In this document: positions 46,701-58,602 of the stretch, in pieces | Layout of the letters: the number at the start of each line of letters is the position of its first letter | Position numbering within the stretch: position 1 is the first letter of the stretch | Assembly (NCBI GenBank): GCA_030686995.1 | Contig: CM060696.1 | Location: forward strand, 116,935,449 to 116,999,448 | Reading direction: 5' to 3' | DNA: 64,000 nucleotides | Source: Artemisia argyi | Taxonomy: Eukaryota; Streptophyta; Magnoliopsida; Asterales; Asteraceae | Notes under the pieces: generated by a model | The model's database searches: none | The model's input: only the letters and a program-made list of their open reading frames with translations | What the model was told of the DNA's origin: nothing | Translations under genes and position numbers: made by a program

Positions 46701-48258
46701 TGATGAGGCAAAAAAATGAACCACTTTTAGGGGGTCATTTAAGCCCGGAATTGAATTTATTTGATCAAATACTGCCCTAAATCGTTCCTTTTGTGATTTT
46801 AGGTACTTTGGGAGTGAATTCTGGAAAAGGAAGGATTTTGGACGTTTTTGGAGCATAAAAGTGAAGAAAACGGCAAAGTCTTAATTTTCCTTGCTGGGAA
46901 CAGTACTTGACGGCGTCAAGAGGCTTTTCATGACGGCATCAAGAGTAAAAGTGGTGACGGCCCAGAAGAAACGTGAAGGCGTCACCCAAGGCCGTCACGT
47001 GTTAACTTGTCAAAACTTGCGCGCGGAGTAGCTGATATTGTTTTGGTCATAACTTTTGCATACGAACTCGGATTTTGGTGATTCAAAAGCCCACGCGAAT
47101 AGGACGAAGAGATCTACAATTTGGTGAAAAAATGGTCGTGACGGTGTCAAGAGAACGAGCTGACGCCGTCAAGCCTTTCCGACAGAAAATATGCCTATAA
47201 ATATAACATCATAACTTCACTTTTTGTAAGCCCTAAACCCTAAGGTCGATTCCTGGGTTTAGGTAGGTGTTTTTCCAGAAACTTAGAGGGTTTCAATCAC
47301 TCCATAAACATCATGTATTGGTTTGTTGATTCTATCTTAATTATGTTTTCCCTTATTATTGTTGATTGTTCTTCTTTGATTATGTTTTGCTAATTCACCT
47401 TGTGTCTACTTATGATTGTGTGAAACTTGTGTATAATTGATTAGATCTCATCGATTTCTTGTTGATGTTGTGTCTATCTCCATCAATGAGGGTTTGTTGA
47501 TGTGTGTGTCTATCTCCATCAATTAAGGCGTGACAACTTCAATAGATCTAATTGGTTTAGTTTATAATTCTTGTTTCCTATTGATTCTTGTTTTGGTTGA
47601 ATGAATTCGATGTTAGGCTTAAGAAAACTGGAAGACTTCCATAGGGTAATATGCTTGAACGTCTTAAGAAACATGAGCCGATGTGTACTAGGTTTTTATG
47701 GTTGTATTTAATGCATGAGCGAATTCTAGTGATCCCATGTTAGGAGCTTCTTAGCCGGCTCGACATAGGAGTAAAGTAGGAGCTTATAGGATTGGGGAAT
47801 TAAGTACACCACCCCATGAATGGTATTAAGGAATACAACCCGTCAATTAAAACAAGGTGTATAATTCAATAGGTAGAATTGGATAGCTAACAAGGAGTAA
47901 CATATCATGGGTAGACATGCTTCACTTATCTTGTAGAACCTTAGTTTATTTTCTTGTTTATTAGATTAATTAGTAGCTTTTGGGTTAGTTGATTAGCAAC
48001 TAATTCCGCCCACTCTCCCAATACCCGAGATTTTTACTTGCTTTTCATAAAATACAAAACCATAAAAAGAATCATCATTCACCTTTAGACCTAGTTAGAT
48101 TAATTTCAATCCTAACGACACTATTCCTAGCTGAACGATCAATCCCCCGGTACTTGTCACTATACTATACTACAACGATCAGGTACACTGCCTGGTGGGG
48201 GTTGTAAGCTTCTCGAGATCCCTCGAGAGGTAAAGCCTGGTGCAATTCCCACGCATCA
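46701..48258 (+). repeat. 3' LTR (1558 bp) of the pol-less element
   Basis: Second copy. Here the tRNA-Asp-like stretch at 48151-48179 reads CTATACTACAACGATC, closer to the tRNA than the 5' LTR copy. Confidence 0.95.
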
Positions 48259-48263
48259 GTCAT

Positions 48264-48513
48264 GTAACCAAGTCCAAGCCCAAGCCCATAGAAAGCCTTT
48301 AGGGCATTATCTCTCATGTACTATATAAACACCTCAAAGGCTCATTTAAGGTGTGTGTTTGTGTGTGTATTGTGTGTGTTTTTAATAAAAGTTCTCTTCA
48401 TCTTATTCTCTCTTTATACAAGTTAACGCCACACTTACATATAATCAGGTCACCATCTTTACTTCATTTACGTGTTATATTTGTGATAAAGTTGATAGTT
48501 TTAAGGTCCAACA
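48264..48513 (+). repeat. SIRE 3' LTR, right part
   Basis: Remaining 250 bases of the SIRE LTR, ending GGTCCAACA; 149 + 250 equals the 399-bp 5' LTR exactly. Confidence 0.93.
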
Positions 48514-48970
48514 GCTTTCTATTCCGATTCCTGAAATGCTACAAGTTGGTTCTATTGTTTCAAAGTTACCACCTTCTTGGAATGACATTTCAAAGAAGTT
48601 GATAAATAAGAAAGATGATTACTCGTTGGATGATCTCTTGAAGCATCTTCGCATTGAGGAAGAAGCTAGGAATAGAGATAAACGAGTGAATCATGGTTCC
48701 ATTGTTCATCATGTGCAAGTCGGAAACTCTTCGAAGAGAGCTTCACGAAACGGTCCAACGAAAGTCAACTTGGGGGTGAAGCATGACAAATTCAAGAAGA
48801 CCGGATCGTCAAAGAGAACTGGAAAATGCCATGTTTGTGGAGAGACTGGTCATTACGCACATGAGTGCAAGTTGAGGAAGTCCGAAAATGATGATGTTAA
48901 TGTGGTAGATGGTGAAATTGCGGATCGTATGGCACATGTTCATCTCGATGAAGATAACTTCGTGGCATGA
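48514..48970 (+). pseudogene. Copia gag, 3' half, of the gag-only element
   Basis: Continues the gag begun at 29161: IPEMLQVGSIVSKLPPSW, SLDDLLKHLRIEEEARN, then the CCHC knuckle CHVCGETGHYAHEC, and a stop at 48968-48970. This half is free of stops (144 residues from the first Met at 48536). No protease or other pol domain follows. Confidence 0.87.
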
Positions 48971-49223
48971 TAATTTTAATAGTGACTCGTTTCTGGCTAG
49001 TTTATGTCTAGCATGGCGACTAGCGCCTTTGAATAATTTGTTTGTTTGGTTTTTCAGTTTTGAATTATAGTGTAATCGCATTTTGTTTTAGTGAAATCCA
49101 TTTGTTTTAATATCATATCAGTATTTGCTTATGAAAGCTATTTGTTTAGTTTTCAAACATAGATGTTTATACAGTGTTGTTATTCAACAAATAACTAGGA
49201 TTGAGAAAATAAATGTGATTACT

Positions 49224-50572
49224 TGATGCGTGGGAATCGCAACAGGCTTTACCTCTCGAGGGATCTCGAGAAGCTTACAACCCCCACCAGGCAGTGTACC
49301 TGATCGTTGTAGTATAGTATAGTGACAAGTATCGGGGGATTGATCGTTCAGCTTAGGAATAGTGTCGCTAGGATTAGAAAGCCTAAATACTAGTTCTAAA
49401 GGTGAGGGATGATTATTTTTGTATTTTTATATTTTTATGAAAGCAAGTAAAATCTCGGGTTTTGGAAGAGTGGGCGGAATTAGTTGCTATTCAACTAACG
49501 CAAAACTAATATGTAATCAAAATAAAATACTAAAAATGAAATTAAACTAATTATACTAAAGTTGTGAGCAGTAATTGGAGAAAATGTGTTTACTTAGACT
49601 TCACCACTCCCTAGATATCTTTTACACGTTAATTACTTGTTATAATTGTATGGATGACGGATTGTATTCCTTAATACCATTCATGGGGTGGCATACATAA
49701 CTCCCCAATTCTATGAGCTCTTATCTCCTCCTACACCATGACCCAGCACAACTATAGGGATTGTAAACAGTGGCTCATGCATTAAATACAACCAATAAAG
49801 ACCTAGTACGCCTCGGTTCATGTTTCTTAAGACGTTCAAGCATGTTACCATTTGGAGATCTGCCAGTTTTCTTAAGCCTAACATATAAAATCATTCATCC
49901 AAGACAAGAATAAACAAGTAATCAACACATAATCAATATCTAGGTTTCATTAGATCTAAGCAAACACAAAAGAGATCTAGCCTAGCATAATGTAATTGAG
50001 ACAAGAACAAGATATAGACAACCAACACATAGACATACTGATTGAATTAGAAGAACACTTATCTCAATTACAATGCAAGGTATCAAGGGTTTGGAACCCT
50101 TGAAAAACCTGTAAAAGTTGCACCAAATTCGTCTTTAGGGTTTCACCAAAACTTCTCTCCTTTTTTAATGTAAAAACTAGAAAACTATATATAGGAAAAT
50201 CGAGGTGACGGCGTCAAGAGCAATGGTGTGACGCCGTCATCTTGCCGCCAAATACTTCCTCGGACGGCCTTGATCTACTTCTGACGGCCTGTGTGACGCC
50301 GTCATCAACCACGGTATTTTATTCTTGGGACTTTGACGCCATCAAGACTTACTCTTGATGCCTTCATGCACTGTTCCCAGCATAGAAATTTGAGACTTTG
50401 CCGTTTTCTTCACTTTTATGCTCCAAAAACGTCCGAAATGGCTTCTTTTCCAGAATTCACTCTCCAAGTACCTAAAATCACAAAAGGAACGATTTAGGGC
50501 AATATTTGATCAAATAAGTTCGGATTCGGGCTTAAATGACCCCCTAAAAACGGATCATTTTTCGCCTCATCA
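49224..50572 (-). repeat. Solo LTR of the pol-less family
   Basis: Runs TGATGCGTGGGAATC ... TTCGCCTCATCA in plus sense, the reverse of the 1558-bp LTR (here 1349 bp), flanked by an exact TTACT duplication (49219-49223 and 50573-50577). This is the scar of recombination between two LTRs. It keeps the tRNA-Asp-like stretch (49302-49331) and the TGACG boxes. Confidence 0.95.
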
Positions 50573-52199
50573 TTACTAAACTTTGTGAAAGAAGAAAGCA
50601 AGTGCTGGAAATTAGTTTTCGAGAAAAAACCAATCTTGAGAAATAAATCAAATTGCTAGAAACGTATCACTAAATTATAGACGAAGTACATGTATTAATC
50701 ACTACACGTTGGAGTGATGTATTATGATAACATGAGGCATTCTTTTAATTGGTGTGATCAAAAGTGGAAGTCTTGATTCACGTAAATAAAAGAACAATTG
50801 CTATTGTGCAAATAATATATTGTTCTTAAATGGTGGCACTTGTAAATGTGAATTATATGATATGATTATGTGATAGCTAGGCACCACAAATTGTTGATGC
50901 AGTCCATTGGTTTAAGGGTAGTAGTGGTTAGTTTATTATGCAAGAACAGTAGATTAGTAGATGTGTATTGTTATGAAATCGATTAACGGACATATTGGCT
51001 GACTTGGTATGCAACTTCGGTTGAAACCGTTAACCTATGATTCCGAACTATGGGCCTTAAAACGTGATCATGGCTGATCACCTTGTTCACGACGTTGGTC
51101 TAAGATTTCATGGCAGTTTAATAGGGAAATGAGATCCTATTATAACATACAAAACACATATTTAGAGATCTACTGATTTGTTACCACTAACTAAAGGCTA
51201 ATGGGTTTGCTCGTGAAGGAATAAATCATTTTCATATCGTTTCAAGTGCATAAGCATTTCATTGAGATCGAAAGGTAATGCTCTAAAACTGTTTGAAATG
51301 CACAAGCTGGTGGATAAAGTACTCACCTGTGTTTTTGGATGAGCAATAAGCAATTGTGTATATAGTCAAGTTGTGACAATATGAAAGGTAAATTAGATTA
51401 GAGATCTAACACCATAAAGTTCCATTGTGTTGGAATATTTGAGAATATTGAGATGGTACCATAATTGAAAAGTTGTCAAGTGATCTAGAAACTTGAACTT
51501 GATACTACTAAACCTCTGACGAGAGATTTGGTGAGTATTTGTGATGAGACCGATAAGAGTAAAGTGACTTCTCGGTTATATCCTAATAAGTTTCTGACGA
51601 GAGACTTATTAAGGATTACTAGAGGCATGGGCTTGAAACCAAATGTGAATCGGTTGGTGATGGAAACCCGACTTGATTGTAGAGCTCCTACATTATGAGT
51701 TTAATGGGTAATAACGAAGTCGTTAATCGATAGAAGGTAATATCTACCTGATTAGCCCATGTGTAGTAAAGATAGTACGTCGCTGACGATGTGTAGGTTG
51801 AGGTAAAACCTCTTAACTAATCTTTATAGGCGTCTTAGCAACGAGGACGATAGAGAAGGTTAGCCTATATAACCTAGAGGTGGTGCCGCCTCGAATAGAG
51901 AGTTATGGTTTCTCTCTTAGAGGGTTATAAAAAGGATTTGAGTGCACGGCCATAATCGCGCGTAGTGATATGAGAATGCACAATATAACAATGGAAGTGC
52001 GTATGCATTCACCGGTAAGGTCAAAAGGTTTTGGTTTAATCTTCGGACACCATTATCTTGAGGTTTGTGGTTTAATCTTCGGACACCATTGAATCGATCT
52101 TACTTTGTGTATGCATATCTAACGAGGTTTAATCTTCGTGACACCTCGTAGCACAACATGTTCGAGTGAGTAGAGTAATTGTTCAACCTGGTGGGGGAT
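50573..52199 (+). other. Gag-only element, non-coding 3' interior
   Basis: 1.6 kb with no RT, integrase or protease motif in any frame. It holds short internal repeats: CTGACGAGAGA(C/T)TT twice (51515, 51595) and GGTTTAATCTTCG three times (52031, 52069, 52128). Confidence 0.6.
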
Positions 52200-52910
52200 T
52201 GTTGGAAATTAATGTATAATCATATTAATTTCATACATTAGGTTGAATATTTTAAGAAAATAGGTTTATTTATAAGTTGATAAACTTATTAACTGAGAAT
52301 AAGGATATGGTGGGGGTAAGCTAGTGATATAAGTAAACATGCATGCTTTAACGTCTTTGTACAAGTTATTCTTTCTTGGCTTGACTTATTCAAAGTAGTG
52401 GGATGTTACATGTTTACTTAGTCCAGTGTATACCACGAGTTAGAAGGGATATGAGAGTGATTCTTGGAAGTGATATGATGGGAAAAACCGTTTGATTATT
52501 TGTGGGTTCAAACTGGTTTTCTTTATCTATAAATAGGGATGCTAAACTCTATTATAAACACATCAAAAATCACTATCTCTTTAATCTTTGTTACTCCATA
52601 TACTCTTGAATATTTTCTTACTCTACAAACCGATTGTGCATTACGGGATATTGTTTCGCTTACAATAAACCGTTACGAGACTGCATCAATCCTGGGGTGT
52701 ACGGTACGTAGGCTCGAAGAGATCAACCGGGCTCCGTAGAAACCTTAAAAGGACAAAGAAATTCTTCTTGTGCAGTTTCTGTTTGCTGTCCTTTTTGGGG
52801 TTTTATTTACTGTTCTTATAAGCTAACAAACGGGTCATTTTTGGGCTGTTTTGGTATTGTGTTTTGGTACTCTGTTAGAGGTTGCTGGTGTTGGTTAGTA
52901 TTATACAACA
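52200..52910 (+). repeat. 3' LTR of the gag-only copia element
   Basis: Second copy, preceded by the purine tract GGTGGGGGAT; ends ATTATACAACA. Confidence 0.9.
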
Positions 52911-55482
52911 CAAAATCTCAAAACAATCTTGTTCCAAACACCCCTTTTTATGCTAATTGCCTTTGTTGTGTCATAGAAACTTCCCAAGCTACCTCAACTG
53001 CCTTTACTGCACTTGAATTCTTTGTTTTTAAGGACATTAGCTTTGCTCTCACTTCATCACAAATGATCTTGATAACTACTCTTTTATCTTTCTCTTCACC
53101 TCTAAAGATCCTGCTAGTTCTCTCTTGCCACAAGAAGTAAACAGTTGCTGCAAGAAATAGTTTCATAATGACTGTCCAAATATGATTATGTTTATTGTTT
53201 CCAGCTAGACTGCATACTATCCCATCCCAGTCACTTGCATTCTCAGTAATCTTGGCTTTTACTTTAATACTTTCCCACACTTCTTTTGCATAATCAAATT
53301 TGAAGAAGATATGATCATGTGAATTAGGAACATCATTAAAAAAAGGGCATTTGAATTCTCCTTGAGGGTACCATTTCAGCAATTTGTCCTGAGTTACAAG
53401 TATCTTTTTAACAGCTAACGAAAGAATGAATCCGTGTCTTGGGATGCAATTAGATTTCCATACCACATTTGCCCAAGGAACAACATCATCTTCACCCCTG
53501 AAATCTTTCCATACATGTTGAGTAGCATATTTGACCTCCTTCCCATTATTGATGATCTACATAGTCTTATCTGGATGCTCATTCAACACTGGAACATTGA
53601 GGTTTTTTACACAATCAAACCTATTTGCCCACTCCTTATCCCATTTCCGACCCATTTTCATCAATAGACTCACAAAGTTTACACTTGTCATTAACTACAG
53701 AAGCAAAAATCTCTCTTTTACTAATTGTCTTGGAAATTGCTTGAATACCATTCCACTTATCATGCTATACAGAGATATCTTTGCCATTACCAATCTTAAA
53801 TCTTATGTGATTCTCAACAAATTGTCTATGCTCCAATATTGTCTTCCAACACCAGCTGTCATTCATAGATTCTTCAATATCCCAAACACTCCTTCCTTTA
53901 AGCTTCACTGTGTTTATCCATTTTACCCAAAGAGACACTTTATTAGAAGCAACTTTCCAGAGATGTTTAATAAGCAATGTTTTATTCCATAATTCTAGTG
54001 ATTTCAGTCCAAGACCACCATTATCCTTTGGTTTACACGCATCCTTCCATGCCACTCTAACTTTACCTTTGCATACTTCACTGTTACTCCATAGGAAGCC
54101 TTTGAATAAAGATTCAATCTCACCAATCACACTCTTAGGAATTTTAAAGACTGATCCCTAGTAAACTTGCATTGATGAAAGAATAGAGGCTATAAGTTAG
54201 GCTCTCCCTGCATAAGAAAGACTCTTATTCTTCCAATCACTAAGTTTTTGTTTAACTTTGTCCACCAAGCACTTGCAATCTTTGACTCCTATCTTTTTAT
54301 CCATCAAAGGTACTCCCAAATATCTAACATGTAGTTTACTAATTTTGAAAGGCAAAATGTTAAGTATTTCATTATTCTTTTCTTCATTTAGACCTCCACA
54401 GAAGAAAGTGCTTTTTCCCATGTTTAGATATAGGCCGGAAACGTTACTGAATTTGTCAATGGCTTTTCTAATAGTAATGACAGAAGTAATATCTCCATGA
54501 CATAGCACCAATAGAACATCAGCAAAGCATAAGTGAGTGATTTTTAGACTCTTACATCCAAAGTGATACTTGAAGTTCCTTTCTTTAGAGATTTCATCCT
54601 TGATTAATAAGTTGAGTACTTCCATTACCAATGTGAACATGTAAGGGGATATAGGATCCCCTTGCCTTAGACCTCTGCCTCCCTTGAAATACCCATGCCT
54701 CTCTCCATTCACACATATAGTTAACTTTTTTGGGGTTGAAATGCAGGCCATTATGCATTGTACCATTGTATTATGAAACCCAAACTTGACCAATATGCTC
54801 TCTAGAAATCTCCAACTAACTGTGTCATAAGCTTTCTGGATGCCAATTTTGAAAGAGCATCTTTTTGGGCCATGAACACAGTTATACCCCTTCAAAAGTT
54901 CTTGGGTTAATAAGATGTTATCAGTGATTGCCCTCCTAGGAATAAAAGCACTTTGGTTTTGATCCACTATCTTGGTGAGAACTGTTGTTATTCTGTTTGT
55001 TACTGTAGTATTTTACTGATTCATTTGTAAATCAAATTACAACATGCAATTGGCCTGAAATCAGATACTTTCATGGGGGTGGGGATCTTTGGAACTAATG
55101 TTATCAGGGTAGCATTCACTTCACCAATTAACTTTCCAGTGTTGAAAAATTCTTTAATAGCTTGACAAAACTCTTCTTTAACTACACACCAAGCTTTCTT
55201 AAAGAACTTTGAGGTATATCCATCTGGCCCAGGTGCCTTATTATCATCAATATCAAACAATGCAACCTTGATCTCATCATTGCTCACCTCTCTAATCATA
55301 TAAGAAGCTTCTTCAGCACTAACTAAGTTAGTAAAAATCCTCCCATCATGCTCATTCAATCCCACTGCACTAGATTCAACTCCTAAGAACTTTTCAAAAT
55401 GGCTGAAAAAATTGGGGCCCTACTTGATCTTCTCTATATGAACAGCTCCATCTTCACTGCAGACAATATATATTTTGCTTCT

Positions 55483-55530
<48 letters not shown>

Positions 55531-56229
55531 TCTTCCTTTTAGAATTTCATGAAAATAAGTTGAATTTCTGTCACCCTCCTTTAACCAGTCCACTTTTGCT
55601 TTTTGAAACAACAAGCTCTCCTCATCTTTTTAAAGCATCAATAAATTCACCCATCATTGAAACTTCCTCCTCTATGTATTTAATATTTTTGGGAGCTTTA
55701 TCAATTTTATCTTGGATCTCATGCAGCTTTTTCCTCAGGTCTTCTACTTTAGTAAACAAGTTGCCACTCTTCCAGTTGAGAGTATTGAGATGTTTTTTCA
55801 TTGTCTTCAATCTCTGCACAACCTGGTACATAGTATGCCCTTGAATTTCAGTGTTCCATGATTCTTTGACAATCTCCAAAAACTCCTTCTTGTCAGTCAC
55901 ATAGTTAGCCAATCTGAAAGATCTTCTTTTCTTCTTCACCATCTTAGGGCAAATCAAAATGGCTGGACTATGGTTAGAAATTCCATAAGGTAAAAATCTG
56001 GCATTAGCATGATTATGGTTAGTCAAAAATTTAGCATTAATCATAACTCTTTCCGTCTTTTTCAAAACTGTGGCATTAGGATTAAGTAAACATTTTGTCG
56101 AGGTGTATTGAAATCACTGCTGCACAGGTCTTCCACCTCAATTGTATTAATACAGTCTTGAAACTCAATCATATCTTGTGACATATAGGTTGTTCCTTCT
56201 GAATGGTCTTCCAAATTGAGGCTAACATT
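52911..56229 (-). pseudogene. L1-type LINE ORF2, broken, endonuclease end to zinc-binding region
   Basis: Minus-strand pieces in order: end of the endonuclease (56229-56070: EDHSEGTTYMSQDMIEF, IEVEDLCSS), linker (56065-55622), RT N-terminal part (55365-55021: NKAPGPDGYTSKFFKKAW), RT core (54967-54197: NQSAFIPRRAITDNILL, GLRQGDPISPYMF, and the active site as FADV, not FADD), then zf-RVT (54130-53765 LWNKTLLIKHLWKV; 53466-52948 WYPQGEFKCPFF). Stops and shifts separate the pieces. The catalytic Asp to Val change is at 54515-54517. A run of 46 T (55484-55529) lies within the coding linker. The 5' end is cut by the LTR at 56230; the 3' end was cut by the gag-only copia at 52911. Confidence 0.9.
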
Positions 56230-57010
56230 TGTTAGAATTAAATAACATGACAATCATATAAACAGGTAAACACATATGCGGAAGCGTAGGAACATCTATA
56301 ACATATAAAAGATTAACATAAATTAAATAGGAACGTACCTTTGGTGATTCTAGCAAAACAAGAATCAATAATTAATCTTGAACAATATGATGTACCCTAA
56401 TTAGGGTTTATATGGATCAATGATTAACCCCTTACCGTTTTGTTAATCGATCCCTTGATAACAACAAAAGTATGTTGTTACCTCGTTCTTGTACACACAA
56501 ACTATTACCGAATCAAATTAATTGCAAGATTAAACACAAGTATTGTTTTTGGAAGAACCAAAAATCGAAACCCTAAAGGTTTAGGGGTTTCGATCGGCCA
56601 AGGATAAAACAAAGGAAGAAAACCAAACTTAGGGTATTGTGTGTGCACAAAAGATTAGAAAACAATGACCCTTGAGTTTGTATATATACTAGAGTATACT
56701 TGGTGAACAAGCAAAGGCAATGGGTTTCCCCCTTGGGCCTTGATCGACTGGCCACACACCAAAAGAAGGGTGTTCCGGATCCTTCTTGTTACCAAGTTTC
56801 AATCTAGTCCTTTTTCGTTTCCTTTTAACGATAGTTAGTCCGTACATTTAATAACTAACGACCATTAGTCCTTAAACTTGTGTTATTAATAAATATATCT
56901 AACAATTAATATTTATTAATCTTTGACTCTCGTTTGTAATGTGTGCAATCCCGAGGTCTCGGGTTCGATACTAGACATTTACATATTAATATTTATCCAT
57001 TATTACAACA
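56230..57010 (-). repeat. 3' LTR (781 bp) of another copia-like element
   Basis: TGTTAGAATTAAATAAC ... CATTATTACAACA in plus sense. On the minus strand the purine tract CCAAGTGGGAGC directly precedes TGTTGTAATAATGG, the usual copia junction. A minus-strand TATA, AGTATATATACAAAC, lies near 56680. The partner LTR is beyond the right edge. Confidence 0.8.
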
Positions 57011-58602
57011 GCTCCCACTTGGATATCTATTAATAGTAAAATGACATTGGTCGGCGTCTTGCAACACTCCAATGCCCCTAGTTCGACTCGAGCTAGGTTT
57101 CCTGAAAAACCTTTAACGATTCATCGTTATTATTATCATCCTTTTGTTTCTAATACTACGTTAATAAAGATATGGATCTTAGTCATTCTTTAATTAACAA
57201 TTCTATTTCTCGTTGTTTATAATTGAGCAAGATTACCAAAACATCTGAACGTATTCCAGATAGACTTTGGGTGTGCGCACGCAAACATCTTGTCAACCAT
57301 ACGAGGGGCCCAGCAGTATTAAACTTCAAAACAAATTTGAAGGAACAAATTCTTTCTTGACTACAAGAATAACCCATGAACTTTGCAACACTTCTGAAAA
57401 CAACCCTTATAACTCCCTGTTACGGTAAGCGGTAGATTGCTTCACAAAAATGCACTACATCCATGACTCTTATCTGGTATCTCAAGTCTGAGGATAATAA
57501 ATTCGTGATTTACTTACTGACAAGATCCATAAAGTAAAATCATGTAGTTGGGATAAGTCCTATATTCAATTCATCGAATATCATGTGAAATTGGTATGTC
57601 AACGCATCAATATACTTTCAAGTATATTCTTAACCAATGCTCAGATTTGTCTTAGTTTAATGATATTCCCATATCATTAATCGACAATGGACAATTTAGA
57701 ATAATATTAGTTATTCACGGATTTTAAACATGCAAATATAGGACACAATATATTATTAATGAAAACAAACATACTAAGTACTTTAATTCATTATAAATAA
57801 TAATTGCTTAATGTCCTTTATCCAAATACCAAAATAGATCAATGCATGATTATACTAGTTAATGAATTTTCCTCAAGTAATAACTTGAAGACAATTATGC
57901 CTCAAGTAATGACAATCATACTTGTTGACAAGGCATTATTTCATCTAACTATGATCTATCCGAATTTTGAGAATACTTCTTTCAAGAATTCAATAGTTAA
58001 AATTCTTGTATGTGTAAATCCAACTATCTTGATATAGCCACATAATTTTTTTATAAATGGTGTGATATCCTCAAACACCAACTTATGACAATCAAACTTT
58101 CAAACCTTTTAAAGTTTAAAGTATTCTAATTCTTTTAATGTTTAATGCAACTATGCTCGTAGTTGAGCACAACTAGTTCTCATGAAATCCTTCATGACTA
58201 GTTATTGAGTGTCATCTCAATTAAACCAGCATCATTGTATATTAAACACAATATGCTCTTTAAAATTTTCGTAAACTTAATATCCATAGTGTAATGTTTA
58301 GGAGCTATTCCAGGTTGAGGATCATTATTCTAATTTCAAACATTTTCCATTAGAATATCTATTACACAAGTTATATAATAACTTTTAATTGGATATCAAA
58401 TATTGTCAAATCATTAAGCACTTAAGCATGATACAACAATAATATAATGCACATGAAAATCCTTCAGTCAAACTCAGATTTTATTCATGTTTGATCTTTA
58501 CAAATATGTATCCATTTAGTCTTCCAAAATGATATATAATATTCTATTTAGAATTTTATTTACCGCACTTGTTCGTTTAATAATAAACTTTAGTTTCAAG
58601 GT
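57011..58602 (-). other. Interior of that copia-like element, no pol seen
   Basis: AT-rich, where RNase H should be if the element were autonomous. No RT or RNase H motif in any frame, so it is likely a non-autonomous derivative. Interrupted by the solo LTR that follows. Confidence 0.55.

Larger units (their letters stand above)
41575..48258 (+). mobile_element. 6.7-kb pol-less LTR element (LARD-like) nested in SIRE LTR
   Basis: LTRs 41575-43132 and 46701-48258, both 1558 bp and differing at few positions; exact GTCAT duplication (41570-41574 and 48259-48263); primer site from 43139; final purine-type tract CAAGTGTAAGGGTATA before 46701. The 3.57-kb interior has one clear ORF (43308-44255) and no protease, integrase or RT, so it depends on a partner element. 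It is the youngest member of the nest. A box GCTTCTTGGGAGGCAACCCA follows the ORF, and GAGGACAAGCAAATC lies near the 3' LTR; I know both kinds of motif from other plant LTR elements. Confidence 0.95.
29657..48513 (+). mobile_element. SIRE/Maximus-type copia retrotransposon
   Basis: 399-bp LTRs: 29657-30055, and a 3' LTR cut in two by a later insertion (41426-41574 and 48264-48513). They differ at about nine positions by eye. The interior has a long leader with repeats, gag, a gag-pol region broken by stops, and about 2.6 kb after pol where SIRE elements carry an env-like frame, here without one. It is inserted in the gag of the gag-only copia: flanks ACTTT (29652-29656) and GCTTT (48514-48518), a duplication with one change. 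Confidence 0.92.
28426..52910 (+). mobile_element. Gag-only copia element (TR-GAG type), host of nested insertions
   Basis: LTRs 28426-29135 (710 bp) and 52200-52910 (711 bp) differ at about 14-16 positions by eye. Purine tract GGTGGGGGAT precedes the 3' LTR. The only coding part is gag (29161-29656 continuing at 48514-48970). No protease, integrase or RT follows: the remaining interior (48971-49223 and 50573-52199) is non-coding. Flanks CAATA and CAAAA are a possible imperfect duplication. With its insertions removed it would be about 4.3 kb. Confidence 0.87.

Noticed and set aside
50990..51020. Possible end of RNase H (ILADLV-like wording) in the gag-only element
   Set aside because: A dozen residues in an otherwise stop-filled region is not enough to claim a pol remnant.
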